Positions 35,882 to 44,911 are shown, numbered from the stretch's first letter. The stretch is DNA of 64,000 nt from Bradyrhizobium manausense (GCF_018129685.1 NZ_JAFCLG010000001.1:434001-498000); one strand, 5' to 3'. The notes: generated by a model from the sequence alone, not told the origin. Made by a program: numbers and translations.

Positions 35882-37472
35882 TGGCAGAGGCCGTCAGTTC
35901 GCAGGTGGACGATGCTGATGCGGGCAGCGAGATCGACACCGTTGTGCCTTGTCCGGCCCCCCGGCTTTGAACCGAAAGGGTGCCTCCATTGGCTTGGACG
36001 AAGGTCGTCGCGATCCAGAAACCAAGACCGGAGCCTGGAACGGAAGTTTGGTGCCGTGCGCTGCGGAACGATCGGTGGCCAAGCTTCTGCTGCTCGTCGG
36101 GCGTGATGCCGACACCCTGGTCGCAGACCTGCACCACCACGTGCCCCGGTTCGGATCGTACTTCGATGGCGATAATCGAGCCGGAGGGCGAGTATTTGGC
36201 GGCGTTCTCGAGGATCTGACCGCAGGCTTCCTCGACCAGGCCGGAATCGACGTGGATCAACGGCAGCTCGTCGGCGAACGCTGTCTCGATCCGATGTGCG
36301 GCAAGCCGGCGCCCGCGCTGCTTGATGGCACCGTTGACGATGTCCCTTGGGTCGGCCCATTCGAGGCGCGGGCTGAGGCCGCCGGCAGTGACGCGCGTTG
36401 CGCTCAACAGGTTCTGGATGTAGCCATCGAGTTGCGCCGTCTCCTCGGAGATGGCGTCGACCAGGGCACGCGTGCGCGCGTCCTCGCGCACGGCCGGAAC
36501 GGACTCGAGCACGCTGGCCGAGCCTTTGATTGCGGCGAGCGGCGAACACAGTTCGTGCGAAAGCGTGCCATGGAAGGCATCGCGCAACAGCTGCGCCTGC
36601 AGGTGCAGCCTGGCGCTTTCCATGGCCTTGCCGATGTCGAGCCGCTGCAGCGCCAACGCAGTCTCGTCGAGGACAGCCTCGATCCGCATGGTTCTCGCCT
36701 CGATCGTCTGCTGAGAGCCGATGCCGATATTGATGGCGATAACGCCGTGCACCGAACCGTCGGACGAGATTGCGCGGAGCAGCCAGATTTCCCTGCGCCG
36801 CTCATCGACGATCGTGCGGGCGAGCGGACCGACGCCCGCATTCATCGCCGCGGCGGTGGTCTGCACATCGGGCGGTGCGAATCGCGCCTCCGAAGGCTCG
36901 AAATGACCATCGGCAGTCGCCACAAAAAAGGTCGCGGGATGCCCGAAGGCGAGCTCGAGGTGCCGCTGTATCGCGGCGACCAGATCGGCAATCGTGAAGC
37001 AAGCTGCCAATCTGCGGGAGAACTCATAGAGCGCATGCATCTCCTGCTCGCGCTGGCGCAGCGTCTCGGTTTCCTTGCGCAGCCTTGACGCCAGATTGCT
37101 GCTGACCAGCGAGACGATGAGGAACAGCAGCAGATCGACCGCTTCCGATGGGTCATCCACGCGAAAGCTGTAGATCGGCGCGAAGAAGAACCAGTCGGCC
37201 GCGGCCATGCCTGCAACCGATGCCAGGATGGCCGGCCAGATGCCCCATCTGGTTGCCGCCAACATGACGGGAATCAGATACGCGAGCGGTACCAGCATGG
37301 TGGCAACGTTGACGTCGACCGCGAGCAGGGCAGCGGTAACCAGCCCTATGCTGAGGAGCGACAGCAGGAGCGGAACAACGGTACGTCGCACGAAGCTGTG
37401 TGGAGCGAACTCCCGCAAGGTGGTCGCTCCGGTCCGTCCCAGTTCGATTCGGTTCGGCCGCATGATCGCCAT
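35874..37472 (-). CDS. sensor histidine kinase, KdpD C-terminal-like (DUF4118)
   Basis: About 532 aa from ATG 37472 (TTG 37508 and ATG 37463 are alternatives). Four closely spaced TM helices form a DUF4118 region (VVPLLLSLLSIGLVTAALL, MLVPLAYLIPVMLAA, WPAILASVAGMAAADWFF), then a GAF domain. HisKA follows, with the phospho-His in GTLSHELCSPLAAIKGS, then the HATPase N, G1 and G2 boxes (ILENAAKYSPSG, VCDQGVGI, GSGLGFWIA). It matches the C-terminal half of KdpD but lacks the ~370-residue cytoplasmic KdpD/Usp N-terminus. It pairs with the overlapping response regulator. Confidence 0.88.
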   Translation of the reverse strand: MAIMRPNRIELGRTGATTLREFAPHSFVRRTVVPLLLSLLSIGLVTAALLAVDVNVATMLVPLAYLIPVMLAATRWGIWPAILASVAGMAAADWFFFAPIYSFRVDDPSEAVDLLLFLIVSLVSSNLASRLRKETETLRQREQEMHALYEFSRRLAACFTIADLVAAIQRHLELAFGHPATFFVATADGHFEPSEARFAPPDVQTTAAAMNAGVGPLARTIVDERRREIWLLRAISSDGSVHGVIAINIGIGSQQTIEARTMRIEAVLDETALALQRLDIGKAMESARLHLQAQLLRDAFHGTLSHELCSPLAAIKGSASVLESVPAVREDARTRALVDAISEETAQLDGYIQNLLSATRVTAGGLSPRLEWADPRDIVNGAIKQRGRRLAAHRIETAFADELPLIHVDSGLVEEACGQILENAAKYSPSGSIIAIEVRSEPGHVVVQVCDQGVGITPDEQQKLGHRSFRSARHQTSVPGSGLGFWIATTFVQANGGTLSVQSRGAGQGTTVSISLPASASSTCELTASANE

Positions 37473-37851
37473 TGAAAACATGCGGCTTAGATGCAGATGA
37501 AAGATCAAAATACGTATGCGCCTTCGCTGGGCGACATCGAGACCTGACTGCCGGTCAGGTCAGTCTGCAAGCGGGACGTGGTCGGACGTCGATGACAATG
37601 GTCCCCCGATCGGCATCCGCCGATGGGATGTTCGCCCCAAAGTCGCTAAACGTCACGATGCAGATCCAGCTTCAATGTCGTCAACTACCCAGCGACTCAA
37701 CGATGTTCCAAAACTGCGTAGAAAATCTATGCTGCTGTGCCCACGCAGAAATATAAAAGTAATAGTCAAACGGCTCCGGAAAACTACGGAATTTGCCGCA
37801 AGTCCCGCGCGCGTCGGGAGCAGCCTATGGATTTGCGATGGGGAGAGTTGA
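37473..37851. other. intergenic: promoter region of the KdpDE-like operon
   Basis: About 380 bases without a plausible gene. A perfect 8-bp inverted repeat occurs at 37541-37561 (listed separately). The remainder shows nothing recognisable. Confidence 0.4.
37541..37561. promoter_or_regulatory. perfect palindrome upstream of the KdpD-like gene
   Basis: GACCTGAC (37541-37548) and GTCAGGTC (37554-37561) flank a 5-base TGCCG centre: a 21-bp symmetric element ~70 bases upstream of the kinase start. The size and spacing suit a dimeric repressor operator, or a short hairpin in the 5' leader. The binding protein is unknown. Confidence 0.45.
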
Positions 37852-38475
37852 TTAGCCTCTGGCCGGCGTGGCCGGCCCGGAGGATACAGCTTCGTGCCCC
37901 TCTCGAAGCATGCTCGCATATTGGAGGGCGCGCTTTGCGCCGAGCAGTTCCGGCTTGGACGCACGGTAGAGGCCGACTTCGTCGGCCAGGCGGCTTTGCG
38001 GAACTGCCAGCGCGGCGACCGCGGCGGCGCTGATCTGCTTGGGCGGATAGAGATAGAATTCCATCAGCGGCATGTGCGGTCCGTGCGCGCTCTGCTGCAG
38101 GATATCGAGAGCCGTCTCTCCGGCCTCGGGATAGATCGCTCTCCATCCGGCAAAGCTGCTGGCGAGTATTTCCAGCGAGAGTATCGTCGTTGCGATCTGC
38201 ACGAAGCCTTCATTGGCTTTCTTGGCACTGCGGGTGGTCGAGGCTTTGCGGAGCAGATGCCGAAGCTCTCCGTGACGTTCGATCAGCGGGCCCATGCGAA
38301 ATTGCCAAAGCATGTTCGGCAGCGACGCGAAGCCGTGCACCTCGTGATACGATTCGATCAGGCTGCGGCACTGTTGCGTCAGGTTCTCTGGCAGGAAAGT
38401 GAGATCGAACTCGATTTCGTTTCGTTTCCGAGACGCCTTGCCGTTGATGCGCGCGGCACGAGTCACGGCTTCCAT
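37852..38475 (-). CDS. hypothetical protein, 207 aa
   Basis: ATG 38475 has GCGAGGTTCGACC upstream. The protein is largely helical and soluble: RNEIEFDLTFLPENLTQQC, HGELRHLLRKASTTRSAKK, GFVQIATTILSLEILASSF. There is no signal peptide and no recognised catalytic motif. It lies alone between two intergenic gaps; GC and codon use look like the neighbours. Function unknown. Confidence 0.65.
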   Translation of the reverse strand: MEAVTRAARINGKASRKRNEIEFDLTFLPENLTQQCRSLIESYHEVHGFASLPNMLWQFRMGPLIERHGELRHLLRKASTTRSAKKANEGFVQIATTILSLEILASSFAGWRAIYPEAGETALDILQQSAHGPHMPLMEFYLYPPKQISAAAVAALAVPQSRLADEVGLYRASKPELLGAKRALQYASMLREGHEAVSSGPATPARG

Positions 38476-38913
38476 GGTCGAACCTCGCGAAGCAGATTGC
38501 TTGTACGATCAGCATAGCGACTCCCGACATATATCTTCGATCAACAATCCGGCGCGCTCACGTAGCAAAAAAATAGCGTAGGCGCGTTGCGCCACGATTG
38601 TTGCGACCAAGTCTGGCACTGCAGCGAGCGAAGTATGACGAAAATGACACAGCTTGCAGGAAAGGTTTGCGCTGCGACATCGTTCGAGCGTCAAAAGAGC
38701 GCTTTTTCGCCGACGCTTTGAGCAAATGGGCTGAGCACTTGATGCTTGTGCAGGCAAATGGCGCGCGGTGGCGTCACTGCGCTATTTTATTTTAATGAAG
38801 CCGAGTGGGAAACCGTATCGCTTTTTATTGGCCGCATCACGAAGGATTGCACCGAGCTTAACGAAACCGAAAGAACGCCTTGAAGGCGTCGGTACTCAAC
38901 CGCTTGGGGCAAT
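38476..38913. other. intergenic: promoter region of the porin gene
   Basis: About 440 bases, no gene. It is AT-richer than average, with an A-run at 38565-38571 and TTTTATTTTAAT near 38785, consistent with divergent promoters for the hypothetical gene and the porin. Confidence 0.4.
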
Positions 38914-40548
38914 ATGATGAGAAACTATCTTTTGGCAGGCGCATCGCTCGTTGCGATGATGGGGATGGGCGGCGCTGCCAATGCGGCGGACACGCTTCCG
39001 CCGGTGGGGCAGACGTTCTGCGATCCGTACAAGAAGTATTCGTGTCTCGACAGCTATCTCGGCACCGACTTCTTCACGCGCTTCATCAACTACTATCGGC
39101 TCGAGTGGAATCACGACGCCGCGCCCGCCGATCCGAAGGCGCCGCCGTCACGCCGCGCCGAATGGCCGACGACGCCGCAAAGCACGCCGCCGATGCCCTT
39201 CACGGAGTGGCCCTATGGCGGCACGACCAACCTCGGCGTGACGCGGCCGAGTTCGGTCGACAGCCCGTTGATGAGTGCGCTTTCCAACACCACCCTCGGA
39301 TCGTGGATGAACGACGCCCATATCCAGGTGTACGGCTGGATCGATCCGGGCGGCAACCTCAGCAGCAACACCGTCCGTGGCGGCAATGCCCCTGCCGCCT
39401 ACAGCTACAATCCCAACACGGTTCAGCTTGATCAGGCGGTTGTCTACATCGAGCGCCTGCCCGACACGGTCCAAAAGGACCATGTAGATTGGGGTTTCCG
39501 CATCGCGCCGATCTATGGCGAGAACTATCGCTACACCACGGCCTACGGCCTGTGGAGCAACCAGCTGCTCCAGCAGAACAGGAACTACGGCTATGACATG
39601 CCGATGGCCTACGGCGAAGTCTTCATTCCGCAGGTCGCGGAAGGTCTGAACATCCGCTTCGGACGGTTCATCTCGATTCCGGACATCGAAGCGCAGCTCG
39701 CGCCGAACAACTACATGTACTCGCATTCGATGACCTATACGTTCGACAACTATACCAACACGGGTGTCCAGGCGACGCTGGCGGCGACGAAAAACCTGAT
39801 TATCCAGTTGGGTTCGACGATCGGCACCGAGGCGATGCCCTGGCAGTGGGGTGCGAGGATCGCGAATACCAATCCGAACCCGCTTTATCCCGGCACCACA
39901 TTCCTGAAAGATCCAGGTGCAAGACCGAGCATCACCGCCGGCGTCCGCTATACGACCGACAGCGGCAACGACAGCATCAACATCGTCGCAGACGGCATCA
40001 ACAACGGCGTCTGGGGCTACAACAATCTGCAGTGGTACGGACTGACCTACTACCACAAGTTCAACGACCAGTGGCACGTCTCGTTCGAGAGCTATAACGG
40101 GCATCAGAGCGGCGTACCGAACCTGAACAATGCCGTTGTGCAGGCCATCAATGCTGCGGGTGCGGGCACGCCGTTCTCGGCGAATATCATGCCGTTCAAC
40201 GCGCCCGGCCAGGCGTTTTGCAAGAACGCGGATGCACTCACCTGCAATGCCTCCTGGCAGACTTACCTGATGTACCTGAACTACAAGGCAACGCCGCTCG
40301 ATAACATCTCCTACCGTTTGGAGTGGTTTGACGACAAGCAGGGCCAACGTACCGGCACCAAGACCCGTTACGTCGAGACCGGCATCGGCTGGCAGCACTG
40401 GTTCTCGCCCCAGATCGAGATTCGGCCTGAGGTTTCGTTCTACAGGGCGCTGGATGCGTTTGCGTTCAACGGCAACTCGAACCTCGGTATCCCGGCGAAC
40501 CGCAAGAACGCCCTCATCGGCTCGGCGGACATCATCATTCACTTCTGA
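38914..40548 (+). CDS. outer membrane beta-barrel porin (BBP2/OmpL-like)
   Basis: 544 aa (or 543 from the second ATG). The signal peptide (MMRNYLLAGASLVAMMGMGG, cleavage ANA-A) precedes a long mature barrel rich in aromatic strands: VYGWIDPGGNLSSN, FRIAPIYGENYRYTTAYG, INIRFGRF-like segment GLNIRFGRFISIPDIE, WYGLTYYHKFNDQWHVSFE and YRLEWFDDKQGQRTGTK, ending ALIGSADIIIHF. This fits the BBP2 (putative beta-barrel porin-2) family common in rhizobia. It is expected to be an outer-membrane channel of unknown specificity. A hairpin follows. Confidence 0.82.
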   Translation: MMRNYLLAGASLVAMMGMGGAANAADTLPPVGQTFCDPYKKYSCLDSYLGTDFFTRFINYYRLEWNHDAAPADPKAPPSRRAEWPTTPQSTPPMPFTEWPYGGTTNLGVTRPSSVDSPLMSALSNTTLGSWMNDAHIQVYGWIDPGGNLSSNTVRGGNAPAAYSYNPNTVQLDQAVVYIERLPDTVQKDHVDWGFRIAPIYGENYRYTTAYGLWSNQLLQQNRNYGYDMPMAYGEVFIPQVAEGLNIRFGRFISIPDIEAQLAPNNYMYSHSMTYTFDNYTNTGVQATLAATKNLIIQLGSTIGTEAMPWQWGARIANTNPNPLYPGTTFLKDPGARPSITAGVRYTTDSGNDSINIVADGINNGVWGYNNLQWYGLTYYHKFNDQWHVSFESYNGHQSGVPNLNNAVVQAINAAGAGTPFSANIMPFNAPGQAFCKNADALTCNASWQTYLMYLNYKATPLDNISYRLEWFDDKQGQRTGTKTRYVETGIGWQHWFSPQIEIRPEVSFYRALDAFAFNGNSNLGIPANRKNALIGSADIIIHF

Positions 40549-40562
40549 TGCGCGGCAAAGCG

Positions 40563-40586
40563 GCGCGGCCTGGATCGCCGCGCTTT
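40563..40586 (+). terminator. terminator-like hairpin after the porin gene
   Basis: GCGCGGC (40563-40569) pairs with GCCGCGC (40577-40583) around a 7-base loop, followed by only TTT. It may partly terminate transcription or separate expression of the porin from the barrel gene 31 bases further on. Confidence 0.5.
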
Positions 40587-40616
40587 CATCAGGACCATTC
40601 GACAGGGGTTTTCAAA

Positions 40617-41339
40617 ATGAAGCGGTTTCTTCTCACCACGGCCTCGCTCTGCGCGCTTGGTCTCGCATCGCCGGTCTATGCGGCCGATCTTCCGATCTAC
40701 GGCAAGGCGCCGGCGATGGCGACGCCAGCCTATGACTGGAGCGGTTTCTATCTCGGCGTATTCGGCGGATATGGCCTCGGCAACCATAATCTGAACAACG
40801 CAACCGGTCCGGCGGGCTTCGCGAACTTCACCGCCAACTACGATTCCACGGGCGCCCTCGGCGGTGGCGAGATCGGCTACAACTGGCAGTCCGGCAACAT
40901 CGTGTTCGGCGTCGAAGCCACTGGCTTCGGGGCGGACATCAAGGGTGGCGACAATTTTGCCCTCGGTTGGGATGACTCGACCAAGCTGCGTTGGGGCGGC
41001 ACGGTTCGTGCGCGCGGTGGTATCGCGGTCGATCGGCTGCTGCTGTTCTTCACCGGCGGCTGGGGCTACGGCGCGCTGACGCATACCAATACCAATCCAG
41101 GCGTCGGCGTCGACACGTTCAAGACGACACGCAGCGGCCTCGCCGCAGGCGGCGGCATCGCCTATGCGATCACCGAAAACCTGATCGGGAAGTTCGAATA
41201 CACCTACCTCGATCTCGGCACATTCCGTCGCGATGCACCGACCAACGGTGTGCTGGCTTACAACGTCGCCAACACATATTCGCTCGTGACGCTCGGCCTC
41301 GACTACAAGTTCGGAGGCCCGGTGGTGGCGAAGTACTGA
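40617..41339 (+). CDS. outer membrane beta-barrel protein (Omp25/Omp31-like)
   Basis: 240 aa from ATG 40617 (GACAGGGGTTTTCAAA upstream). Signal peptide MKRFLLTTASLCALGLASPVYA; mature start ADLPIYGKAP. It has YDWSGFYLGVFGGYGLG, then EIGYNWQSGNIVFGVEA and FEYTYLDLGTF, and ends LDYKFGGPVVAKY. It is the third member of this barrel family in the window. It lies directly downstream of the large porin and 23 bases before a small lipoprotein gene, so a surface-protein operon is likely. Confidence 0.88.
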   Translation: MKRFLLTTASLCALGLASPVYAADLPIYGKAPAMATPAYDWSGFYLGVFGGYGLGNHNLNNATGPAGFANFTANYDSTGALGGGEIGYNWQSGNIVFGVEATGFGADIKGGDNFALGWDDSTKLRWGGTVRARGGIAVDRLLLFFTGGWGYGALTHTNTNPGVGVDTFKTTRSGLAAGGGIAYAITENLIGKFEYTYLDLGTFRRDAPTNGVLAYNVANTYSLVTLGLDYKFGGPVVAKY

Positions 41340-41362
41340 GACCGTTGGAGGAGGGGGACAAC

Positions 41363-41536
41363 ATGACCGACACGAGGCTAGGTCGGAAGATTGCGGCGAT
41401 GATCGCTCTCGCATGGCTCGGCGCGTGCCTTGCCGGCTGCGTGAGCGATCTTGGCGCGGCGACCGGAGACACGTCTGGTACCCATCAGATGCGCTACTAC
41501 GGAGGACCCAAATATCCGATGTGGCCGAGCCAATGA
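41363..41536 (+). CDS. small lipoprotein with C-terminal RYYGGPKYPMW motif, 57 aa
   Basis: The ATG follows a very strong GGAGGAGGGGGAC site. The N-terminal helix (KIAAMIALAWLGAC) ends in LAGC, a lipobox, giving a mature peptide of ~35 residues finishing MRYYGGPKYPMWPSQ. Its stop overlaps the next gene's start (ATGA), and the next protein ends in nearly the same motif. Function unknown. Confidence 0.7.
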   Translation: MTDTRLGRKIAAMIALAWLGACLAGCVSDLGAATGDTSGTHQMRYYGGPKYPMWPSQ

Positions 41537-41790
41537 GTTCGATCACCCGACCAGGGTTCGCGATCAGAGCAACGGTGAGGTTCGCAATCGCTTTGCTTTT
41601 TGGTGCGCTGCTGATGGTCGGCACCGCCGGCTCGGCGCAGGCCAAGCATGGCCATCGGCACCGGCACGCCCATCATCACGCGCCGACCGCGACTGCGCGT
41701 CTTGCTGCGCAGGAGCCCAGTTCTCTTGGACCGATGCGCTACTACGGCGGACCGAAATCTCCGATGTGGCGCGGTCCGGCGGCGAACTGA
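41533..41790 (+). CDS. small secreted His-rich protein with RYYGGPKSPMW motif, 85 aa
   Basis: ATG 41533 overlaps the previous stop by four bases. A signal peptide (FAIALLFGALLMVGTAGSAQA) is followed by a His cluster, KHGHRHRHAHHHAPT, that could bind metal ions, and a tail MRYYGGPKSPMWRGP. The shared ending with the preceding lipoprotein suggests the motif is a sorting or interaction tag. Function unknown. Confidence 0.7.
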   Translation: MSSITRPGFAIRATVRFAIALLFGALLMVGTAGSAQAKHGHRHRHAHHHAPTATARLAAQEPSSLGPMRYYGGPKSPMWRGPAAN

Positions 41791-42085
41791 CCCCGAGGGA
41801 CTTCAGCGACTACGCTCGGAAGGCAATCCCAATCGCAGACGCGGCCGGGAGGATCGTTTCTTCAAGGAATGCATGCGCGCGCCCGGTCCGCACGGCTGCT
41901 GCCTTCGCTTTGGTCCATCCGAAAATTGCACATTGATGCGGCAGTTGCCGAATAATCTTGCCTGCGCCGAAAATTGGGATCAGCATTGGAATCTCAGGGG
42001 ACAACAAGACGCCGGATAGAGTCGTCGTTGGAAATGCCCAAAACCTCGTCCGTCCGAGTTGTCTCGCATCAGATGGAGGGTGCCG
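41791..42085. other. intergenic, no gene seen
   Basis: About 295 bases. A minus-strand frame at 41810-42223 covers it but has an unlikely composition. No element recognised. Confidence 0.35.
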
Positions 42086-42304
42086 ATGTCCAGGACTCTT
42101 GCTCTCGTTGGTGTCGCGACCGGATTTACGACGTTGTTGCTGGCCCAACCCGCTTCGGCCGGCGCGTCGGCCAGCGCGCCGTCGAAATACAGCCAGAACC
42201 GGCAGGTCGTCGTTGCGCATCAAACGCGCCAGCCGCAGAAGACCGACTTCGCGATCACGGAGTATTCTTCGTCCTCAGCGAAGACGACCTCGCCGAAGCG
42301 GTGA
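42086..42304 (+). CDS. small secreted Ser/Gln-rich protein, 72 aa
   Basis: ATG 42086 follows ATGGAGGGTGCCG. A signal peptide (MSRTLALVGVATGFTTLLLA, cleavage ASA-G) leaves a ~48-residue mature protein, low-complexity and polar (SASAPSKYSQNRQ, ITEYSSSSAKTTSPKR). The opening MSRTLA resembles the small protein at 9518. No recognised family. Confidence 0.6.
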   Translation: MSRTLALVGVATGFTTLLLAQPASAGASASAPSKYSQNRQVVVAHQTRQPQKTDFAITEYSSSSAKTTSPKR

Positions 42305-42351
42305 TCTCGCTGGTGCGTCACTCTAGGATGGCCTGAAGCGATCGCTCGCCC

Positions 42352-43188
42352 TCAATCCGAGTGCGTGAGCGCGGGCGCGCTGGCTTGATCGCGGCGGTTG
42401 TTGCGGCTCACGACGTCACGCGCCGCCTGCAGGACGATGGGGAGGAGGCTTTCGACCTCCTTCCTGGTCATGCCCGGCCGGATCCGCGGATCGTAGAGGA
42501 TGTTGAGCAGGTATTGGTCGTAGATGTCGAAGAAGCCCATCTGGACATCGTCATTGAACATGGTCCAGGGGACCGAGCGATCGTCGTTGATCGCACCCAG
42601 GGCCTGCAGCAATTCTTCGTAGGCACAATCATAGAAGGTGAACTCGCCGGCATCGACCGGCAGGATCACCTCGGCGCGCCTGATCCGGTAGGCGCCGTCC
42701 TTGGCGATGCCCGACAGGCATTGCGGATTGAGGGAATGCTCGATCTGCCGGGCCTTCTCGCTGCCGAACCGTGCGCGAATGGTCGGCAGCAATTGACGAG
42801 CAGTGATCAGCGTCACTACGAAATTGGCTGCGCTGCGATTGTCGGTCACTGCAACATCCAGATGATCGATGCGCGCGCGGATGTCCCTTACGACGGCGTC
42901 GAGCGCTGCAGTCCGCTGCGGCGAGACGTTGCCGTCGACAAAGATCCGGACCGGTTCGTCGAACTTGCGGATGCGATGGGTCCGCGCCCCGAGTTGCAGC
43001 TCGGCATCCAGCGCGATCTTTAAGAAGCCATCCTGGATTTCGGCGTCGCTGAATGTCCGTCGTTGCTCGGCGCGCCGATTTGAGATGTCGGGGCTTTCCG
43101 CACGGGTCGGAACCGCGAGGGCACCAAGTGCCACGGCAGCGCCAAGAGCTATCGCCAGAAGCCGGATCATCACTCGCAATTGCCTCAT
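42352..43188 (-). CDS. DUF2927 domain-containing secreted protein
   Basis: 278 aa from ATG 43188 (ATG 43170 is also plausible; the frame is open to 43290). The signal peptide MIRLLAIALGAAVALGALAVP precedes FSDAEIQDGFLKIALDAELQ and RIRKFDEPVRIFVDG, the start of the DUF2927 domain. The later AEVILPVDAGEFTFYDCAYEELLQALG and RPGMTRKEVESLLPIV also match this family. The domain is thought to be a non-catalytic zincin-like fold; the role is unknown. It is convergent with the small secreted protein gene. Confidence 0.78.
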   Translation of the reverse strand: MRQLRVMIRLLAIALGAAVALGALAVPTRAESPDISNRRAEQRRTFSDAEIQDGFLKIALDAELQLGARTHRIRKFDEPVRIFVDGNVSPQRTAALDAVVRDIRARIDHLDVAVTDNRSAANFVVTLITARQLLPTIRARFGSEKARQIEHSLNPQCLSGIAKDGAYRIRRAEVILPVDAGEFTFYDCAYEELLQALGAINDDRSVPWTMFNDDVQMGFFDIYDQYLLNILYDPRIRPGMTRKEVESLLPIVLQAARDVVSRNNRRDQASAPALTHSD

Positions 43189-43427
43189 GAGATCGTCCGG
43201 ATTTCTAAGCAAGACTCGTACCGGCGAACCCGAACCCAATATCGTCGCTAGGCGGGTATGAATTCGAGGAGAGGCGGTCAACGATCGCATAGGCGCGGCA
43301 TAAAGCCGGCGCGGCCAAGATCAGCTTGGAGTCGGAGTCCAGGAAGGATCTCAGTTTACGTTCTTGCTATCGAGATGGTCGATAAACGATATGGATTTGC
43401 TATGTCGGGCCGGGCAATTGATCCGCG

Positions 43428-43937
43428 ATGTTAGTCCAACGAAAGCAACAGGAACGGACATTGTCGCGCAGAAAACCTGTCATGGCCCTTTGCTGGGCTG
43501 TCGGTTTGTTTTTGACGGACGGACCTTTCGCTCTCGCCCAATCCGCTCCGCCACCGGAGCAGGACGGCCTGCTCAGAAGCGGACCGCCGACATGGGACGC
43601 CAATCGCGACGGCATCTTCACGTGCGACGAATGGAAGGCCTTCGCGGACCGCATATTCACCCTGGCGGACCGCAATCATAACGGGACGCTCGACAAAAGC
43701 GAATTCGCGACGGTGCAAAAGGCCGATGCGGCGCTGGCCGATGCCGATTTCGGATATTTCGACGAGAACCAGGACGGCAAGGTCTCGCGCAGGGAGTTCG
43801 TCGACAAGCCGAGCGCATTCATCATGCGGTTTGACAGGAACAGCGATTGCCGCGTCACGGGTGACGAAATAAGGGCGGCGACCGCCCCCAGAGGTCCGCA
43901 GGGGCCGACGGAGCGGCCGCGGGACAGGTTTCACTGA
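43428..43937 (+). CDS. exported EF-hand calcium-binding protein
   Basis: 169 aa from ATG 43428; a TTG at 43461 with CAGGAACGG upstream may be the real start. A signal peptide (MALCWAVGLFLTDGPFALA) precedes four EF-hand-like loops: DANRDGIFTCDEW, DRNHNGTLDKSEF, DENQDGKVSRREF and DRNSDCRVTGDEI. The last has Cys in place of Gly and may bind weakly. The C-terminus is Pro/Arg-rich. It is a probable periplasmic calcium-binding protein. Confidence 0.8.
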   Translation: MLVQRKQQERTLSRRKPVMALCWAVGLFLTDGPFALAQSAPPPEQDGLLRSGPPTWDANRDGIFTCDEWKAFADRIFTLADRNHNGTLDKSEFATVQKADAALADADFGYFDENQDGKVSRREFVDKPSAFIMRFDRNSDCRVTGDEIRAATAPRGPQGPTERPRDRFH

Positions 43938-44034
43938 AACGGGTAACGGACCCCCCCCCGGCAAGTGCTGTTAACGATGTCGGCGCGGCGCGCGATGATC
44001 AGGATAGACAGGCGAGACGCGCCGCAGGCCAGCG

Positions 44035-44292
44035 CTACCAGCGCCGCTCCTGCGATTTCTTCGCCCCGGGTTGCGGGACCTGCTGCTGCTTGAACCTCAC
44101 CCGCGGATTGATGTCGCACATCGTGTTCCATCGGCCGGATGCCGAAGCCAGGCATTGCTCGCGGGTTTCGTACATGCACTCGCCGGGCCAGCCGAGATCG
44201 TCGCCAACGACACACCAGGGATAGTCGCGGTCTGCATGCGCGGCAGAAAGAGATCCAGCGAGGATCAAAAGGGCGAGGGCTGCGGTGCGCAT
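44035..44292 (-). CDS. DUF3551 family secreted protein, 85 aa
   Basis: Signal peptide MRTAALALLILAGSLSAAHA, then the characteristic DUF3551 layout: DYPWCVVGDD, GECMYETREQCLASASGR and MCDINPR, with four spaced cysteines likely to form two disulfides. This family is greatly expanded in Bradyrhizobium; its function is unknown. The tail (QQQVPQPGAKKSQERRW) is polar. Confidence 0.82.
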   Translation of the reverse strand: MRTAALALLILAGSLSAAHADRDYPWCVVGDDLGWPGECMYETREQCLASASGRWNTMCDINPRVRFKQQQVPQPGAKKSQERRW

Positions 44293-44716
44293 CTTGAATC
44301 TCCAGCTATGACGCCCTCACGGACAGGCCGACAGGTCTTGAGGGCAAAAGCCAATGGCGGGTCTGGGACATGGCTCCTGCGGAGCCCATAGCTACCAGAG
44401 CCGCCGCGGCGCGTTAAATCACAACCGCGGTCGCGGTCCATCCCGGGGCGTGCAGGCGGGGACGGCGCTTTACGCTCGATTTCGGAATAATCGCATTATG
44501 CCGCTGTTTTGCCCGACAGGTCAACCGGTTTTGACGAGGCCTCGGCAGCAAGACCTTGGCAACAATGGGTTGGCAGCACGGCCTTGGTGAATCGAGATGT
44601 AAGGTGTTGATCCGAGACGTATCGTCTACTGTGCATGGGGTTGTTTTCGTTCGTTGGAGCGAGGCGGCCTGCGACCGCCAGGCGGAACCTTTGCCTCACC
44701 GGCGCGTTATCGCGCC
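44293..44716. other. intergenic, no gene seen
   Basis: About 420 bases between divergent small genes. Frames here are short and poor. No terminator or operator noticed. Confidence 0.35.
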
Positions 44717-44911
44717 ATGACTGAAGACACTTCGTTCCGACGCAAACCCCTGACACCCGAACAGCGCCAGGCGCGCGATGCCGCACGCCGGATCGAGGCG
44801 GAACAGGCCATCCGCGACCACGAGGCGGCACAGAAGGCGTTTTACGCCAATCGCGAGCGGTTGAGGGCCGAGCGGCTGGCGCGCGAAGCGGCCAACAAGG
44901 CCAAGGCGTAG
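44717..44911 (+). CDS. hypothetical charged helical protein, 64 aa
   Basis: From ATG 44717 it reads MTEDTSFRRKPLTPEQRQ then a long, strongly charged helix (AARRIEAEQAIRDHEAAQK, ERLRAERLAREAANKAKA), probably a coiled coil. It is cytoplasmic, with no known motif. Upstream codons to 44654 are unlikely to be translated. The weak ribosome-binding context lowers confidence. Confidence 0.55.
   Translation: MTEDTSFRRKPLTPEQRQARDAARRIEAEQAIRDHEAAQKAFYANRERLRAERLAREAANKAKA

Noticed and set aside
39148..40542. 464-codon minus-strand open frame
   Set aside because: Antisense to the porin gene with signal peptide and barrel strands.
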